A stretch of 64,000 nt of DNA, from the NCBI RefSeq assembly GCF_003057885.1, contig NZ_QAGK01000009.1, positions 1 through 64,000 on the forward strand, in the 5' to 3' direction. Source of the DNA: Oceaniglobus ichthyenteri (GTDB lineage Bacteria; Pseudomonadota; Alphaproteobacteria; Rhodobacterales; Rhodobacteraceae). The notes under the pieces were generated by a model. The model did not search any database. It saw only the letters and a list, made by a program, of their open reading frames with translations, and was not told the origin of the DNA. How positions within the stretch are numbered: the first letter of the stretch is position 1; every line of letters starts with the position of its first letter. Both the position numbers and the translations under genes were made by a program. This document shows positions 1-8,800 of this stretch, piece by piece.

Positions 1-429
1 GATTTGGCTCAGCCTCCGCATCGACCTGCACCAATCTGTGGTTCTTGAACGCTAGCGGTGCCAAAATGGTTTGTCATCAAGTGTTTCGGTGAGTGAATGG
101 GATGCGAACCAACCCCAGAAATCCGCCGCTTTACGCTGGCCTCCCGAGTAACGCGCCTACTGCGTGTTCCGTCTATGTTTCCATTGATGTCTTTCGGAAC
201 GCGCTTTTAGGTTTTGGCGGAGTTCGGCGGCAGGGCATTGAAATGCAATAGAAAAAAGGGACCGAACCGGAACGGGCGAGGTTCGCCCAAACTGAGACTG
301 AGGGCCATTCTGAGCCCAACTTCAGCCTAGCGGCGCGTCTGTGAGGTTCGGCCCGTTCAGGCAAACCCCTTTGATAACACGGAAAAATCCGTGCCCGTCT
401 GGGCGGCGTTACTGGTTCGCAATGGGGAT
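1..429. other. Left flank outside the element, no gene recognised
   Basis: No ORF here has a convincing start, ribosome binding site or recognisable protein family. A 122-codon minus-strand frame (173-541) crosses the attachment repeat at 430-445 and resembles nothing known to me, so I treat it as chance. If 430-445 is the left attachment core, this stretch is chromosomal DNA or part of an older neighbouring element. Confidence 0.4.
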
Positions 430-445
430 AATGGCGGAGAAGGTG
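430..445. repeat. Left attachment core (attL) of the integrated element
   Basis: The 16-bp sequence AATGGCGGAGAAGGTG is repeated exactly, in direct orientation, at 13294-13309. There it overlaps the 3' end of tRNA-Ser, including the encoded CCA. Duplication of a tRNA 3' end is the normal footprint of P4-type tyrosine integrases, and the integrase gene starts 146 bp inside this repeat. The repeat is short, so the exact crossover point is an inference. Confidence 0.8.
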
Positions 446-560
446 TCCGCTATAGGTAGATCCGGCGTTGTCTAAAAACTTCCGTTTAAGCCTTGAAATT
501 AAAGACAATAAGGACTTCCAACGTCCGGTCGAATCCAGCATATTCCTATCTAATCCACTA

Positions 561-585
561 CTAGGTGGGGGATATTATGGGGGAT
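561..585. promoter_or_regulatory. Left doublet of TGGGGGAT boxes, candidate integrase arm sites
   Basis: Two TGGGGGAT boxes start at 566 and 578, a 12-bp period. The 15-bp block CTAGGTGGGGGATAT (561-575) is repeated exactly at 13225-13239 near the other end of the element, where a second box also follows at 12 bp. The matching arrangement at both ends suggests arm-type binding sites for the integrase. The left pair lies directly upstream of int and could also regulate it. Function is inferred from position. Confidence 0.55.
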
Positions 586-590
586 AAAAC

Positions 591-1862
591 TTGACACATG
601 ATGGAATAAGGAGGCCGCAGAAGGCGCTGACTGCGCGTTTCGTGGAAACGGTGACAGAGCCGGGAAAGCATTTTGACGGCCACGGGTTATTTCTTCGCGT
701 ACGTCCGAACGGGGGCAAGCAGTGGGTTCAGCGCATCACTATTCGCGGCAAGCGAAGCGAAATCGGCCTGGGTAGCCCCCCGGCTGTATCGCTCGCATTG
801 GCGCGAAAGCTGGCACTCGACAATCGGGGCAAGGCGATGCTGGGCGGCGACCCCTTGGCGGAACGGCGTAAGGCGGCAGCGGGGCTGACTTTTGACGCAG
901 CCGTTGACACCTATCTGGCCGCAAAACTGGATGAATTTCGCAATGAAAAGCACCGCAAGCAATGGCGCTCGACTTTGAACACTTACGCAAGCCCGGTGCT
1001 GGGTTCCAAGCTGGTTTCGGAAATCACAGTGCAGGATATTCTGCGCGTGCTGGAACCTATCTGGCAAACCAAAACTGAAACCGCAAAACGTCTGCGCGGG
1101 CGCATCGAAAACGTGCTTTCATGGGCGACAGTGGCAGGGCACCGCAAAGGTGACAACCCCGCACGCTGGAAGGGTAACCTGTCGGAAATTCTGCCCAAGC
1201 CTTCCAAGGTCGCGACGGGCGGCAATCAACCCGCGTTGGCGCTGGGCGACGCTGTAGGCTGGTGGGCTGCGCTTAGTAGCCGGGACGGGATGGCTGCGAA
1301 GGCATTGCAGTTCTTGACGCTCACCGCTGCGCGTTCAGGTGAAGTGCGGGGAATGACTTGGGATGAAATCGACTTCGGGATAAAAAGCGCAATCAGAACT
1401 ACCCCGGTTGCGACACCTGCGACATCTGCGACATGGACCGTTCCGGCTTCGCGGATGAAAGGAGGCCGGGAACACCGCGTGGCGCTGACGCCCGACGCAG
1501 TGGCTATTCTGGAAAACCTGCCCCGGATGGACGATTCGCCTTTGGTATTTTTTGCACCGCGAGGCGGAATGCTGTCAGACATGTCAATTTCCGCCGTCAT
1601 GCGCCGGATGCAGGAGAGCGAAGTGAAGGCGGGTCGCGCGGGTTACCTCGACCCGCGCAGCAAGCGCCCGGCGGTGCCGCACGGGCTGCGCTCAACCTTC
1701 CGGCAGTGGGCAGCGGAACAAGGCTACCCCCGCGACATGGCTGAAATCGCGCTTGCGCATTTCATCGGCTCGGATGTGGAGCGCGCCTATCAGCGCAGTG
1801 ACATGCTGGAGCGGCGCCGGGTCATGATGGCGGCTTGGAGTGCTTTTCTGCGCGGCGAATAG
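591..1862 (+). CDS. int: Tyrosine site-specific integrase, P4/DUF4102 type
   Basis: This 423-aa protein should catalyse integration and excision of the element at tRNA-Ser. The N-terminal part (about residues 10-90, with GLFLRVRPNGGKQWVQR) fits the DUF4102 arm-binding domain. The C-terminal half carries the tyrosine recombinase set: Arg248 in TAARSGE, His364 and Arg367 in PHGLRST, His390 in ALAH, and the nucleophile Tyr400 in ERAYQRSD. Residues of about 263-281 form an insertion with the run PVATPATSAT before WTVPASRMK, where family members usually have a short turn. The TTG start at 591 lacks a clear Shine-Dalgarno. An AAGGAGG at 608-614 precedes a CTG at 627 (LTARFVE), so the true start may be slightly internal. 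The active site looks intact. Confidence 0.9.
   Translation: MTHDGIRRPQKALTARFVETVTEPGKHFDGHGLFLRVRPNGGKQWVQRITIRGKRSEIGLGSPPAVSLALARKLALDNRGKAMLGGDPLAERRKAAAGLTFDAAVDTYLAAKLDEFRNEKHRKQWRSTLNTYASPVLGSKLVSEITVQDILRVLEPIWQTKTETAKRLRGRIENVLSWATVAGHRKGDNPARWKGNLSEILPKPSKVATGGNQPALALGDAVGWWAALSSRDGMAAKALQFLTLTAARSGEVRGMTWDEIDFGIKSAIRTTPVATPATSATWTVPASRMKGGREHRVALTPDAVAILENLPRMDDSPLVFFAPRGGMLSDMSISAVMRRMQESEVKAGRAGYLDPRSKRPAVPHGLRSTFRQWAAEQGYPRDMAEIALAHFIGSDVERAYQRSDMLERRRVMMAAWSAFLRGE
1409..1433 (+). repeat. Three TGCGACA units with 9-bp period inside int
   Basis: TGCGACA occurs at 1409, 1418 and 1427 with exact 9-bp spacing and encodes part of an apparent insertion in the integrase. The reverse complement TGTCGCA recurs with the same period in two clusters at 12613-12699 at the far end of the element. 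Confidence 0.6.
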
Positions 1863-1882
1863 TCATCTGAGATAGTGGTGAG

Positions 1883-2167
1883 ATGAAACCAGGCGCGTAT
1901 CCGCTTGTCTTTCAACGATTCTCGGAGCCAGCCAAAGCTGATCTGACGGCGCTAGGCGATGCGCCGGAAGCGCCTATATCGCCAGACCGCACGGCAAGCG
2001 AACCAACGCTGGAAGGCTTGTTTCGAGCCTTCCGGCAGGGGCAACCCAGCCTCGGCCTCTTCTCCGATGAAGCTGCGCAGTTTCTCGGGGGCCAGGGGAG
2101 CTGTCGCGCGACTTGGTGGTTTGGCGGGAATATCGGCGGGGGAAGAAGGCGCACCGGAAGTTGCTGA
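1883..2167 (+). pseudogene. Fragment of a DUF3987 protein gene (partial duplicate)
   Basis: The segment 1923-2094 duplicates 11507-11679, an internal part of the intact DUF3987 gene, in the same orientation. I count nine mismatches over the 164 bp from 1931 to 2094. The peptide shares PDRTASEPTLEGLF, QGQPSLGLFSDE and AAQFLGG. Upstream codons (MKPGAYPLVFQ) and downstream codons do not match the parent, so this is a truncated remnant and not a working gene. It follows int by 20 bp. The divergence suggests recombination with a related element rather than a recent duplication. Confidence 0.8.
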
Positions 2168-2310
2168 AAGCGCAGCAGCGCGGTTTGGCGTTCAGCAGGC
2201 GACCGGAATGTACGTTGACCTGATGGCCGCCTGCTTAAACCACTTCATCATTAGCGCGATTGGCGGCGGCCTTGTGGGTGACGCAAGCAACATGAGCCGG
2301 AAGGGTGAGG

Positions 2311-2442
2311 ATGATAGGGAAAAGCGGCAATGGGCGCGTCATGGGGTTGCGCCTTGCCTATCAGTGCGGCACCGCTGACGCATACCGCGCCCACATTGAG
2401 CAGACGCACCTAGAGGCGGCGGGGACCCAAACAGCGAAATGA
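2311..2442 (+). CDS. Small ORF of unknown function, 43 aa
   Basis: ATG at 2311 is preceded by AAGGGTGAGG and opens a 43-aa frame (MIGKSGNGRVMGLRLAYQ, ending EAAGTQTAK). Its TGA overlaps the ATG of the next ORF in an ATGA junction, typical of translationally coupled genes. No family is recognised. It may be the tail of a larger broken gene. Confidence 0.3.
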   Translation: MIGKSGNGRVMGLRLAYQCGTADAYRAHIEQTHLEAAGTQTAK

Positions 2443-2612
2443 CCGAGGCCATCATTGACGCCTTCCATAACGAGGAAGGCACGCGCCCGGTATCGCGCAA
2501 GGCGATGGAAGATTTTCCGACAGACTTCGTCAATGCTGCTATGGATCAAAGGGCCGATCAGGGCATTCTTGATGGCGTTGACGCCCGCCACTCAAAACCG
2601 CAAGGGAAATAG
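2439..2612 (+). CDS. Small ORF of unknown function, 57 aa
   Basis: This 57-aa frame (MTEAIIDAFHNEEGTRP, ending DARHSKPQGK) begins in a 4-bp overlap with the preceding ORF and is acidic, with a plausible amphipathic start. A further 63-codon frame begins 3 bp after its stop (2616-2807), but a competing frame in the same DNA looks equally protein-like. No family is recognised. Confidence 0.3.
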   Translation: MTEAIIDAFHNEEGTRPVSRKAMEDFPTDFVNAAMDQRADQGILDGVDARHSKPQGK

Positions 2613-3385
2613 CCGATGAAATTCTATGATAGCGAAAAGCCGAAAGCCAATCAGGCGACCCCTTTGCCAGCTCGCAACAACAGCCTTCGCAACAGGTTGG
2701 CGGCAGAAGCGATGATCCGGTCAGGACAGAAGAACAACGAGCCGACGATGATAGCGGCGGGCAAGAAGCTGTTGCAGCAGAGCCAGCCCAAAACCCCGCC
2801 CAAGTAAGCCACCCCGGCTTTCAGGATGGGTGGTGGTGCACACTCCCAAGGGCGCGCCACACCGCAAAGCAGCGTGGCTACAACAAGGATACCCTTGGTG
2901 CTGGCGATTGGGTTGATCTTGATAAACTTGTTTCAATCGTCGCGCTGAAAATACGGCATGTAGATCAGGGTTCGACCAGCGCAGAGCAGGCAGCCACGCC
3001 ACAGGCACCAGAAGCAGGGACAGCGCCTGTCATTGAGTATGTCCGAACGAACAGTGCAATTTTACGCGGCGTTCCAAAGGATCAGGTGCCGGATGTTGGC
3101 AAATTCAAGATCAGTTGATCAGAGAAAAAGGGCGGCTTTGTGTTTAGCCGCAAGCACGAAGCGTTGGTACGCGCCGCCGTTGGCATGGACGAAGCAGGCG
3201 CGGCACCGGAGGCCGAAACCGACGCTATCAAGGCCGACCACGGCCTGTTGGACGGATACGAGCGCCTTATGGTTGGCGGCGAACCATCCACAACCCAAAC
3301 CCGAACGTCGTCGAAGTTTTCCGCAACATGATCTCAGTGCAGAGTTGCCAGTTTGCCCGTGAACCGGCCGGCAAGACCTGCCGCG

Positions 3386-3597
3386 TCACTCGGCTTTGCG
3401 GGTATTGAATCCCATCAAGCCTATCAGACGACGCACACGGTGGTCGGCCGCGTGGAAGCCGTTTCTGGGCAAGTAGGCTGTAATCTGAAGACTACCAAAG
3501 AACGGGTGCTTGGTGAACACCCGGCCGATCTCCTTCATCAGCGTCAGCGTTTCAGCATCTATTTCGGCAGGCCTGGAATACAGCGATGACCGGCTGA
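3386..3597 (-). mobile_element. IS3-family transposase OrfB fragment
   Basis: Read on the minus strand, the 70-codon frame begins LSRSSLYSRPAEIDAETL and continues KHPFFGSLQITAYL and HRVRRLIGLMGF. This matches the region of IS3-family OrfB between the helix-turn-helix part and the DDE catalytic core. No DDE residues are present. The 5' side is cut exactly at the first CRISPR repeat, and the frame stops early at 3386. It is a dead fragment, and no terminal inverted repeats were found. Confidence 0.8.
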
Positions 3598-4490
3598 GTT
3601 GCGGCTGGACCGCGGATTTTGAACAGCTACAATCGACACGGTGATAATCTGCCGACCGTAGCAGTTGCGGCTGGACCGCGGATTTTGAACAGCTACAATT
3701 CAACGGAACGGACCCCGACATCAGCCATCGTTGCGGCTGGACCGCGGATTTTGAACAGCTACAATCCAGATCGCGGGCCGATGCCAGAGAGAAGGGTTGC
3801 GGCTGGACCGCGGATTTTGAACAGCTACAATCTGGGCGTTGTGTCATGAGCCGCCGCCGCAGTTGCGGCTGGACCGCGGATTTTGAACAGCTACAATGCC
3901 CGCCCGCGCCAGCACACCCAACGGGTGTTGCGGCTGGACCGCGGATTTTGAACAGCTACAATTCAGCGAAATCGAAACCGGCAAGCGCAATGGTTGCGGC
4001 TGGACCGCGGATTTTGAACAGCTACAATCCCCGCACCAAACGACACGCGCGGGTTTCTGTTGCGGCTGGACCGCGGATTTTGAACAGCTACAATGCATCA
4101 CGACAGCACAACCATCATGGGACAGTTGCGGCTGGACCGCGGATTTTGAACAGCTACAATGACAATTCCGGACTTTAACACAAAGAATGTCGTTGCGGCT
4201 GGACCGCGGATTTTGAACAGCTACAATCCGGGACAACTGCGAAACCATTTCGCGTATGTTGCGGCTGGACCGCGGATTTTGAACAGCTACAATATGGGCA
4301 GGGCCGATACATGGTGCATATGTGTTGCGGCTGGACCGCGGATTTTGAACAGCTACAATTAACGTTTTCCGCACTGCCCGCCGGATCGGTTGCGGCTGGA
4401 CCGCGGATTTTGAACAGCTACAATGGTTTCTTTGGGGAGGGCAGCTCTATTGGAGTTGCGGCTGGACCGCGGATTTTGAACAGCTACAAT
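3598..4490 (+). CRISPR. Type II-C CRISPR array, 14 repeats and 13 spacers
   Basis: The 36-bp repeat begins GTTGCGGCTGGACC and ends TTGAACAGCTACAAT. Copies start at 3598, 3664, 3730, 3796, 3862, 3927, 3993, 4059, 4125, 4192, 4258, 4324, 4389 and 4455. All read as identical, including both terminal ones. Spacers are mostly 30 bp (two of 29, one of 31) and all differ. The repeat resembles the Neisseria II-C repeat in beginning GTTG and ending GCTACAAT, and the anti-repeat of the predicted tracrRNA is complementary to this strand. So crRNAs should be transcribed left to right, towards cas2 and against the cas genes. The TACAAT end may serve as a -10 box in every repeat, as known in Neisseria. Confidence 0.97.
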
Positions 4491-4563
4491 ACATCGCCGT
4501 GCATGCCTTTGAAAACATAAAGATATGTACGGTGGTCGTTGGATAAAAGTTCGCCGAATCGGA
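4491..4563. other. AT-rich gap between array and cas2
   Basis: This 73-bp interval separates the last repeat from the cas2 stop codon. No degenerate repeat is visible. It could be either a spacer-acquisition leader or just the transcript end; the sequence does not decide. Confidence 0.3.
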
Positions 4564-4908
4564 TCAAAACATCACCAGTTGTTGCGGATTCTCGCGAGCG
4601 CGCCTGCGACTCTGATCCGAGAAATGAACAATATCACGATACTGCCGATCAGTAAAATTCAGTATCTGCACATCGCCCGAATCTGGCAAATGACGCGAAA
4701 TCCGGTTAACGCGGGTTTGAAACGCTTCCTTGCCATTTACGAATCGAGCGTAGACGGAAAACTGGCTCATCTCGAACCCCTCATCCAGCAGAAAATTCCG
4801 AAAATCGCCTGCCGCCTTGCGCTGCAGCTTGCTATCGGTTGGCAGATCAAACATCACAAGAATCCACATCAGTCGATACCCCGATAAAACTCTGATTTCA
4901 TAGCTCAT
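4564..4908 (-). CDS. cas2: CRISPR-associated endoribonuclease Cas2
   Basis: This 114-aa protein is the Cas2 subunit of the Cas1-Cas2 spacer integration complex. The core begins MWILVMFDLPTDSK, with the conserved Asp at the end of the first beta strand, then SVYARFVNG, all typical of type II Cas2. The start codon overlaps the cas1 stop by 4 bp, which implies coupling. A 14-residue N-terminal extension precedes the core. An internal start at that Met is possible, but the overlap favours the upstream one. It is the last gene of the cas operon, facing the array. Confidence 0.95.
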   Translation of the reverse strand: MSYEIRVLSGYRLMWILVMFDLPTDSKLQRKAAGDFRNFLLDEGFEMSQFSVYARFVNGKEAFQTRVNRISRHLPDSGDVQILNFTDRQYRDIVHFSDQSRRRARENPQQLVMF

Positions 4909-5816
4909 GCTCCCAGCACCGCAAGGGTCAGACGGTCCAGCGGGGCCGGTAAAGCCAGCGCCAACTTACCCGATTCGAAGCTTTGGCCCAGAGAGGTGGC
5001 TAATTTCATCACCGCTACCGACACGGGCGTTACGCCCTCTCCCAACGGCAGGTCTGTAGCAATCAGCCGCGCCAACGCCTGTTTCGTGTCGGTATCAATC
5101 TGTGCGCCACGTTTTGCCACAATCTTCCGCACCGCACAGTCCACCAGTGGGCGGAACGGCTCCATTAGATCATCGGCAAGTGCAAATGCGTTGGACCGAT
5201 TGGAGTGGAACAGGCCGATGGTCGGATGCAAACCGGCGGCCACCACGGCCCGCGCTGTGGCGGCGCGCAATACGGTGTAGCCGTAATTGAGCAGGGCATT
5301 TTCATCCCCTGCCCCGGTATCGCGCCTGAAATCCGGCCCCATCATGCGGGGCCAATAATATCGCGCGGCTTGTGCTTCGATGTTGGTAGTATCACCGGAC
5401 GTTACCTTGCGCGCCATCATTCGGAGGGGCGCGTCAGCCTCTCCGAGTGCATCGAGGGCAGCCGCCTGCATCGTCACCTTGGCCGTAACAACCTGTTTCC
5501 AGGCCTGTTTTATCAGCGGGGTTTTGGCCTGCCATTGCGCCCGCATACGCGCACCCTGAGCATGGTGGCCGTCGATCGGCATTAGCACCGACTTTGGCGC
5601 ATGATTGGATGCACACAGCACAACCGGCACACCACGATCTGCCAATTCCGTCAGCAGCGAGGTCGACCATGTCGTGCCATGAGCATGAACAATCACGCCT
5701 GCAATTTGATCAAGCGGTGTGCGCCCGACTTCGGCATTATCTTCGGAAACCTTTAAGAATCCATGATCGCGGGACAGGTGCCGCCCGTTCGTGGCAATGT
5801 CGATAATCTGGTCCAT
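4905..5816 (-). CDS. cas1: CRISPR-associated endonuclease/integrase Cas1
   Basis: This 303-aa protein is the catalytic subunit of the adaptation complex that inserts new spacers. It opens MDQIIDIATNGRHLSRD, usual for type II Cas1. The metal-binding residues are visible: Glu in NIEAQAARYYWP, His in GLFHSNRSN, and the acidic ALADDLMEPFRP. An AAGGGA lies about 7 nt upstream of the ATG. The 69-bp gap to cas9 contains an AT-rich stretch (TTTACG and TTGTATAAAA on the minus strand) that might hold a secondary promoter. Neither csn2 nor cas4 is present, which fits subtype II-C. Confidence 0.96.
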   Translation of the reverse strand: MDQIIDIATNGRHLSRDHGFLKVSEDNAEVGRTPLDQIAGVIVHAHGTTWSTSLLTELADRGVPVVLCASNHAPKSVLMPIDGHHAQGARMRAQWQAKTPLIKQAWKQVVTAKVTMQAAALDALGEADAPLRMMARKVTSGDTTNIEAQAARYYWPRMMGPDFRRDTGAGDENALLNYGYTVLRAATARAVVAAGLHPTIGLFHSNRSNAFALADDLMEPFRPLVDCAVRKIVAKRGAQIDTDTKQALARLIATDLPLGEGVTPVSVAVMKLATSLGQSFESGKLALALPAPLDRLTLAVLGA

Positions 5817-5885
5817 GTGTCATCCCTTCACGCCCCCACGCGAATCGTTAACACAACGGATTTTATACAAGTTTACGTAATTCAC

Positions 5886-8800
5886 CTAACGAGGCGGACC
5901 CGGGTCGCGCATCCGGCCCATTTCGTCGACATGAATCCGACGGGCTTTGGCCTTAATCAAGGACCCTCCGCCGATATTCAGAAAACGAAACGTGTCTTTA
6001 CTATCACGGTCTCTTGCATCTGCATTTGCCTCGGTATGCGGTGCAATAAATAATCCGCCAGCTTTCATTTTTTGCACATACCCAATAAATAGAGCACCAT
6101 CCCGTTCCAACGCGATCATATCACGCTTGAAAAACCGTAACAGGCGCTTCGCGGCTGGATGGGGTTTCTTTTCAACTGCGGCCTGGTGAGCTTCGAATGT
6201 AGTGACCATCTGCGACTTAATCTTGCCACCGGGTAGCCGCCAGACTTCATAGCAATGGTTGCTGTCTCCCTTATAAGCTTTGAACGGCTTGCCATTTCGG
6301 TCGGCGACCTCAATCCTTGCTCTTTTCGTAAGACTTTCGGACAATCGCACGCGCCGCAACCCGAAATAAGGATTTTCTGTATCATCTGGAAGTTTAGCCG
6401 CCCGAGCGAATGCAACTAGGGCTGCCTCGAAAGCTCTGCCGTCCAGTCCTCGCGTCACACGCGCGAGGTGCTTTTGCAGGAACGGGTCACGGATGTTCTT
6501 GCCCTTGGTCGTCACCTCAATGTCGCCGGGCTTCAAGGATGTAAGCGGTGTGCGGCTAACCACATGTCCCTCATCAATCACTCCGTAAGCTGTATCATTA
6601 TGTAACTGGCCAGAGGTCGTGTCCCTGCCTTGCGCACGCGCCTGCGGATCGATCCGCCCGTGGTCAGCGCGGTGGCTGACGATGATTTTTGAAAGCTGTG
6701 CGGCTATATCATCTCGAAACCTGTCCCAGGGTGGTGGGACACTGCGCACGACCTGCTCGGCGCCGGTCTTCTCATCGTGCTTAGCGATCTTGCTGATCCG
6801 CTGGATCAGGCTGCGGTCCGTGGCGGCGACCACAGCGGCATCAATGGCATGGTGGCGGTGGTCCATACGGTTTTTGGGCTTAACGGTTTGGGTATCGCTG
6901 TCCGTCAGCGCTTCGATGCCGTTTAGACCCCAGTGACGGCGCAGCATTTCCGTCAGCCGTCCGGGCACAACCCAGACGTGGGATTTGCCGTCTGCGCCGT
7001 CATAAAGGGCATCCAGATAGGCCCGCGCGATGCGGGACAGATATTGCGTGTCCTTGAGCGCGCGAGCGGCAAAATCAGTCTCGCCCTCGAACCGCTCCAT
7101 CGCATCGGGGGAAAAGCGCCATGCTTTGTTATCCGGCAAGTTCTTGAGGTTGACGGCAATCTCACCCCACTGCGGCGTGTCTCCCCAAACCTCCCAAGGT
7201 GTCTTGTTACCCTTCAGGCGATTAGCTTCTTTTAGACACAGGGTCTTGTTGGAAAAGCTGTCATCCAGAGTGCGAGAAAATGGCAGAATGTGATCCACAT
7301 CGCACTGGTCGCTGAAGATCATAGATGCGGAAATTGGTTTGCCCGTGTAAGGACAGCTTCGAGGGCCGATCGTAGGACCAAGATCTTCCCACAATCGCAA
7401 ACGCAATCGATTCGCACCAGTATCCTTCTGACCCAAATCATTGACCAGCTTTTTGCCCCTCATTATTGCCGCGTCAGTATTCTTTTTGATAGCTTTCTGA
7501 ATTTCCCGCTTCTGCTCCTCGGAGTTTTTCAAATCACGGGCTAGCTCCACAACGATCTCGGCGGGCTTGCCATGCACCAAGATAATCCGGTTCACTAGCC
7601 GCCTGATCTGGTTCAGCCCGATATGGACGGTGGGGTTGGTGATCCGCCCGTATCGTTTCACGTCGTCATGGCTTTCATCATAGGTGCCGGGGATTACGTG
7701 GCGGTCGAGGATTTGGCCATAGTAGGGTAACGTATCCAGCACCTCGCCTGTTGGTCCGCCGGAATGTGACCAACCGCAAGCGGCCACAGCGGCACTGTAG
7801 GGGATTACATCAGACTCCAGTGCAGCCAGAATGCGACGTGTCGCTGTCAGCCCAAGCCGCCCGTAACCTTCGGGCAGGGGGGCATTTGCGGTGGCTTGGG
7901 CTTGGGCACGATCAAGGACGTGTTTGTCCATCAACCAGTCGACGAGTCTGTCGTGTTCACTATCGCTTTGAACGTCACGGATCCGTTGTATCACCCCCCA
8001 CTGTGCATCAGCGTCCAACGTCGTCCAGATCCTTCCCATCCGGTCGGGATGCGACAGGCTCGCCCGCACAGGATCGCAGGCAATGGCATCGCGGTTGGCG
8101 GTTTCGAGTGTAAAGCTCTGGTCTTTACGCAGTTTGATCACCTTCCCCAGTGCCTTGAGCTTCATTGTCATGCCCGACAGGGTTTTAGTATGCCCTTTGT
8201 TGTCTAACGCATGAACGATCTGATCGCGCTCTTGCAGCGTCACGTCTCGCGCGGCTTCACCACGCGCCACGACCCGCAGAGCGTTAACGGTTTCCATTAG
8301 AATACGCCGTTGATTCAGCGGATGCGCTGACGGGATGCGGCGTTCGTCAGTGAACAGACACAGACCCACCTCGGGCGTTTTGAGTGGGCGCTGGTGAAAG
8401 ATGATCGTCTTGATCTGGTTGCGCAAATCATCCGTCAGCGCGGAATGATACGTGGCCTGCGTCTCCCAGAGCGCGTCGAATTCCTCGGACAGATGGCGCC
8501 GGTCGGGGTAGAAATCGTAGCCCGCTTCTTCCTTTTCCGCATTGTCGCGCAGCGCAACGGACAGACGGGTGCGCACAGTTGGAACGTGTTTCGGGTCATC
8601 AGCCTCCTGCTGACGCATATACAGGAATTCGCCGTAAGTGCGCGCCTTGCCGTCGCGCATCGCCCAGTCTAGCCGCGCGGTCGCATCCTTGATCTTACCG
8701 CTTTCGTTATCGCCGCGATCCGTCTTGCGGTTAGATTTGAACCCGCGTCGCTGGTTGAGGTGGAACAGCGCGCGCCCGAATTGCACCAGTGGCAGGGCCT

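Larger units (their letters stand above)
2095..3385 (+). other. Decayed accessory DNA with overlapping small ORFs
   Basis: No full-length gene can be read across this stretch. Several frames give protein-like pieces that stop early: 2111-2210 (WREYRRGKKAHRK), 2222-2378 (AACLNHFIISAIGGG), 2633-3118 (ends VPKDQVPDVGKFKIS, no start codon) and 3122-3331 (KKGGFVFSRKHEALVRAA). They read like successive pieces of phage or plasmid proteins broken by frameshifts. I cannot assign a family. Two short ORFs with plausible starts are listed separately. Confidence 0.5.

Noticed and set aside
173-541. 122-codon minus-strand frame
   Set aside because: Crosses the attL core, has no recognisable family and no ribosome binding site.
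3353-3589. 78-codon plus-strand frame
   Set aside because: Antisense to the IS3 transposase fragment, which is the frame with real homology.
3598-4490. Self-targeting by a spacer within this window
   Set aside because: No spacer was seen to match the window by eye. This is not a systematic search.
3619-4520. Several ORFs that run through the array, with repeated peptides such as VAAGPRILNSYN or CSCSKSAVQPQ
   Set aside because: They are produced by translating the CRISPR repeats. The 66-bp period (divisible by 3) keeps frames open.
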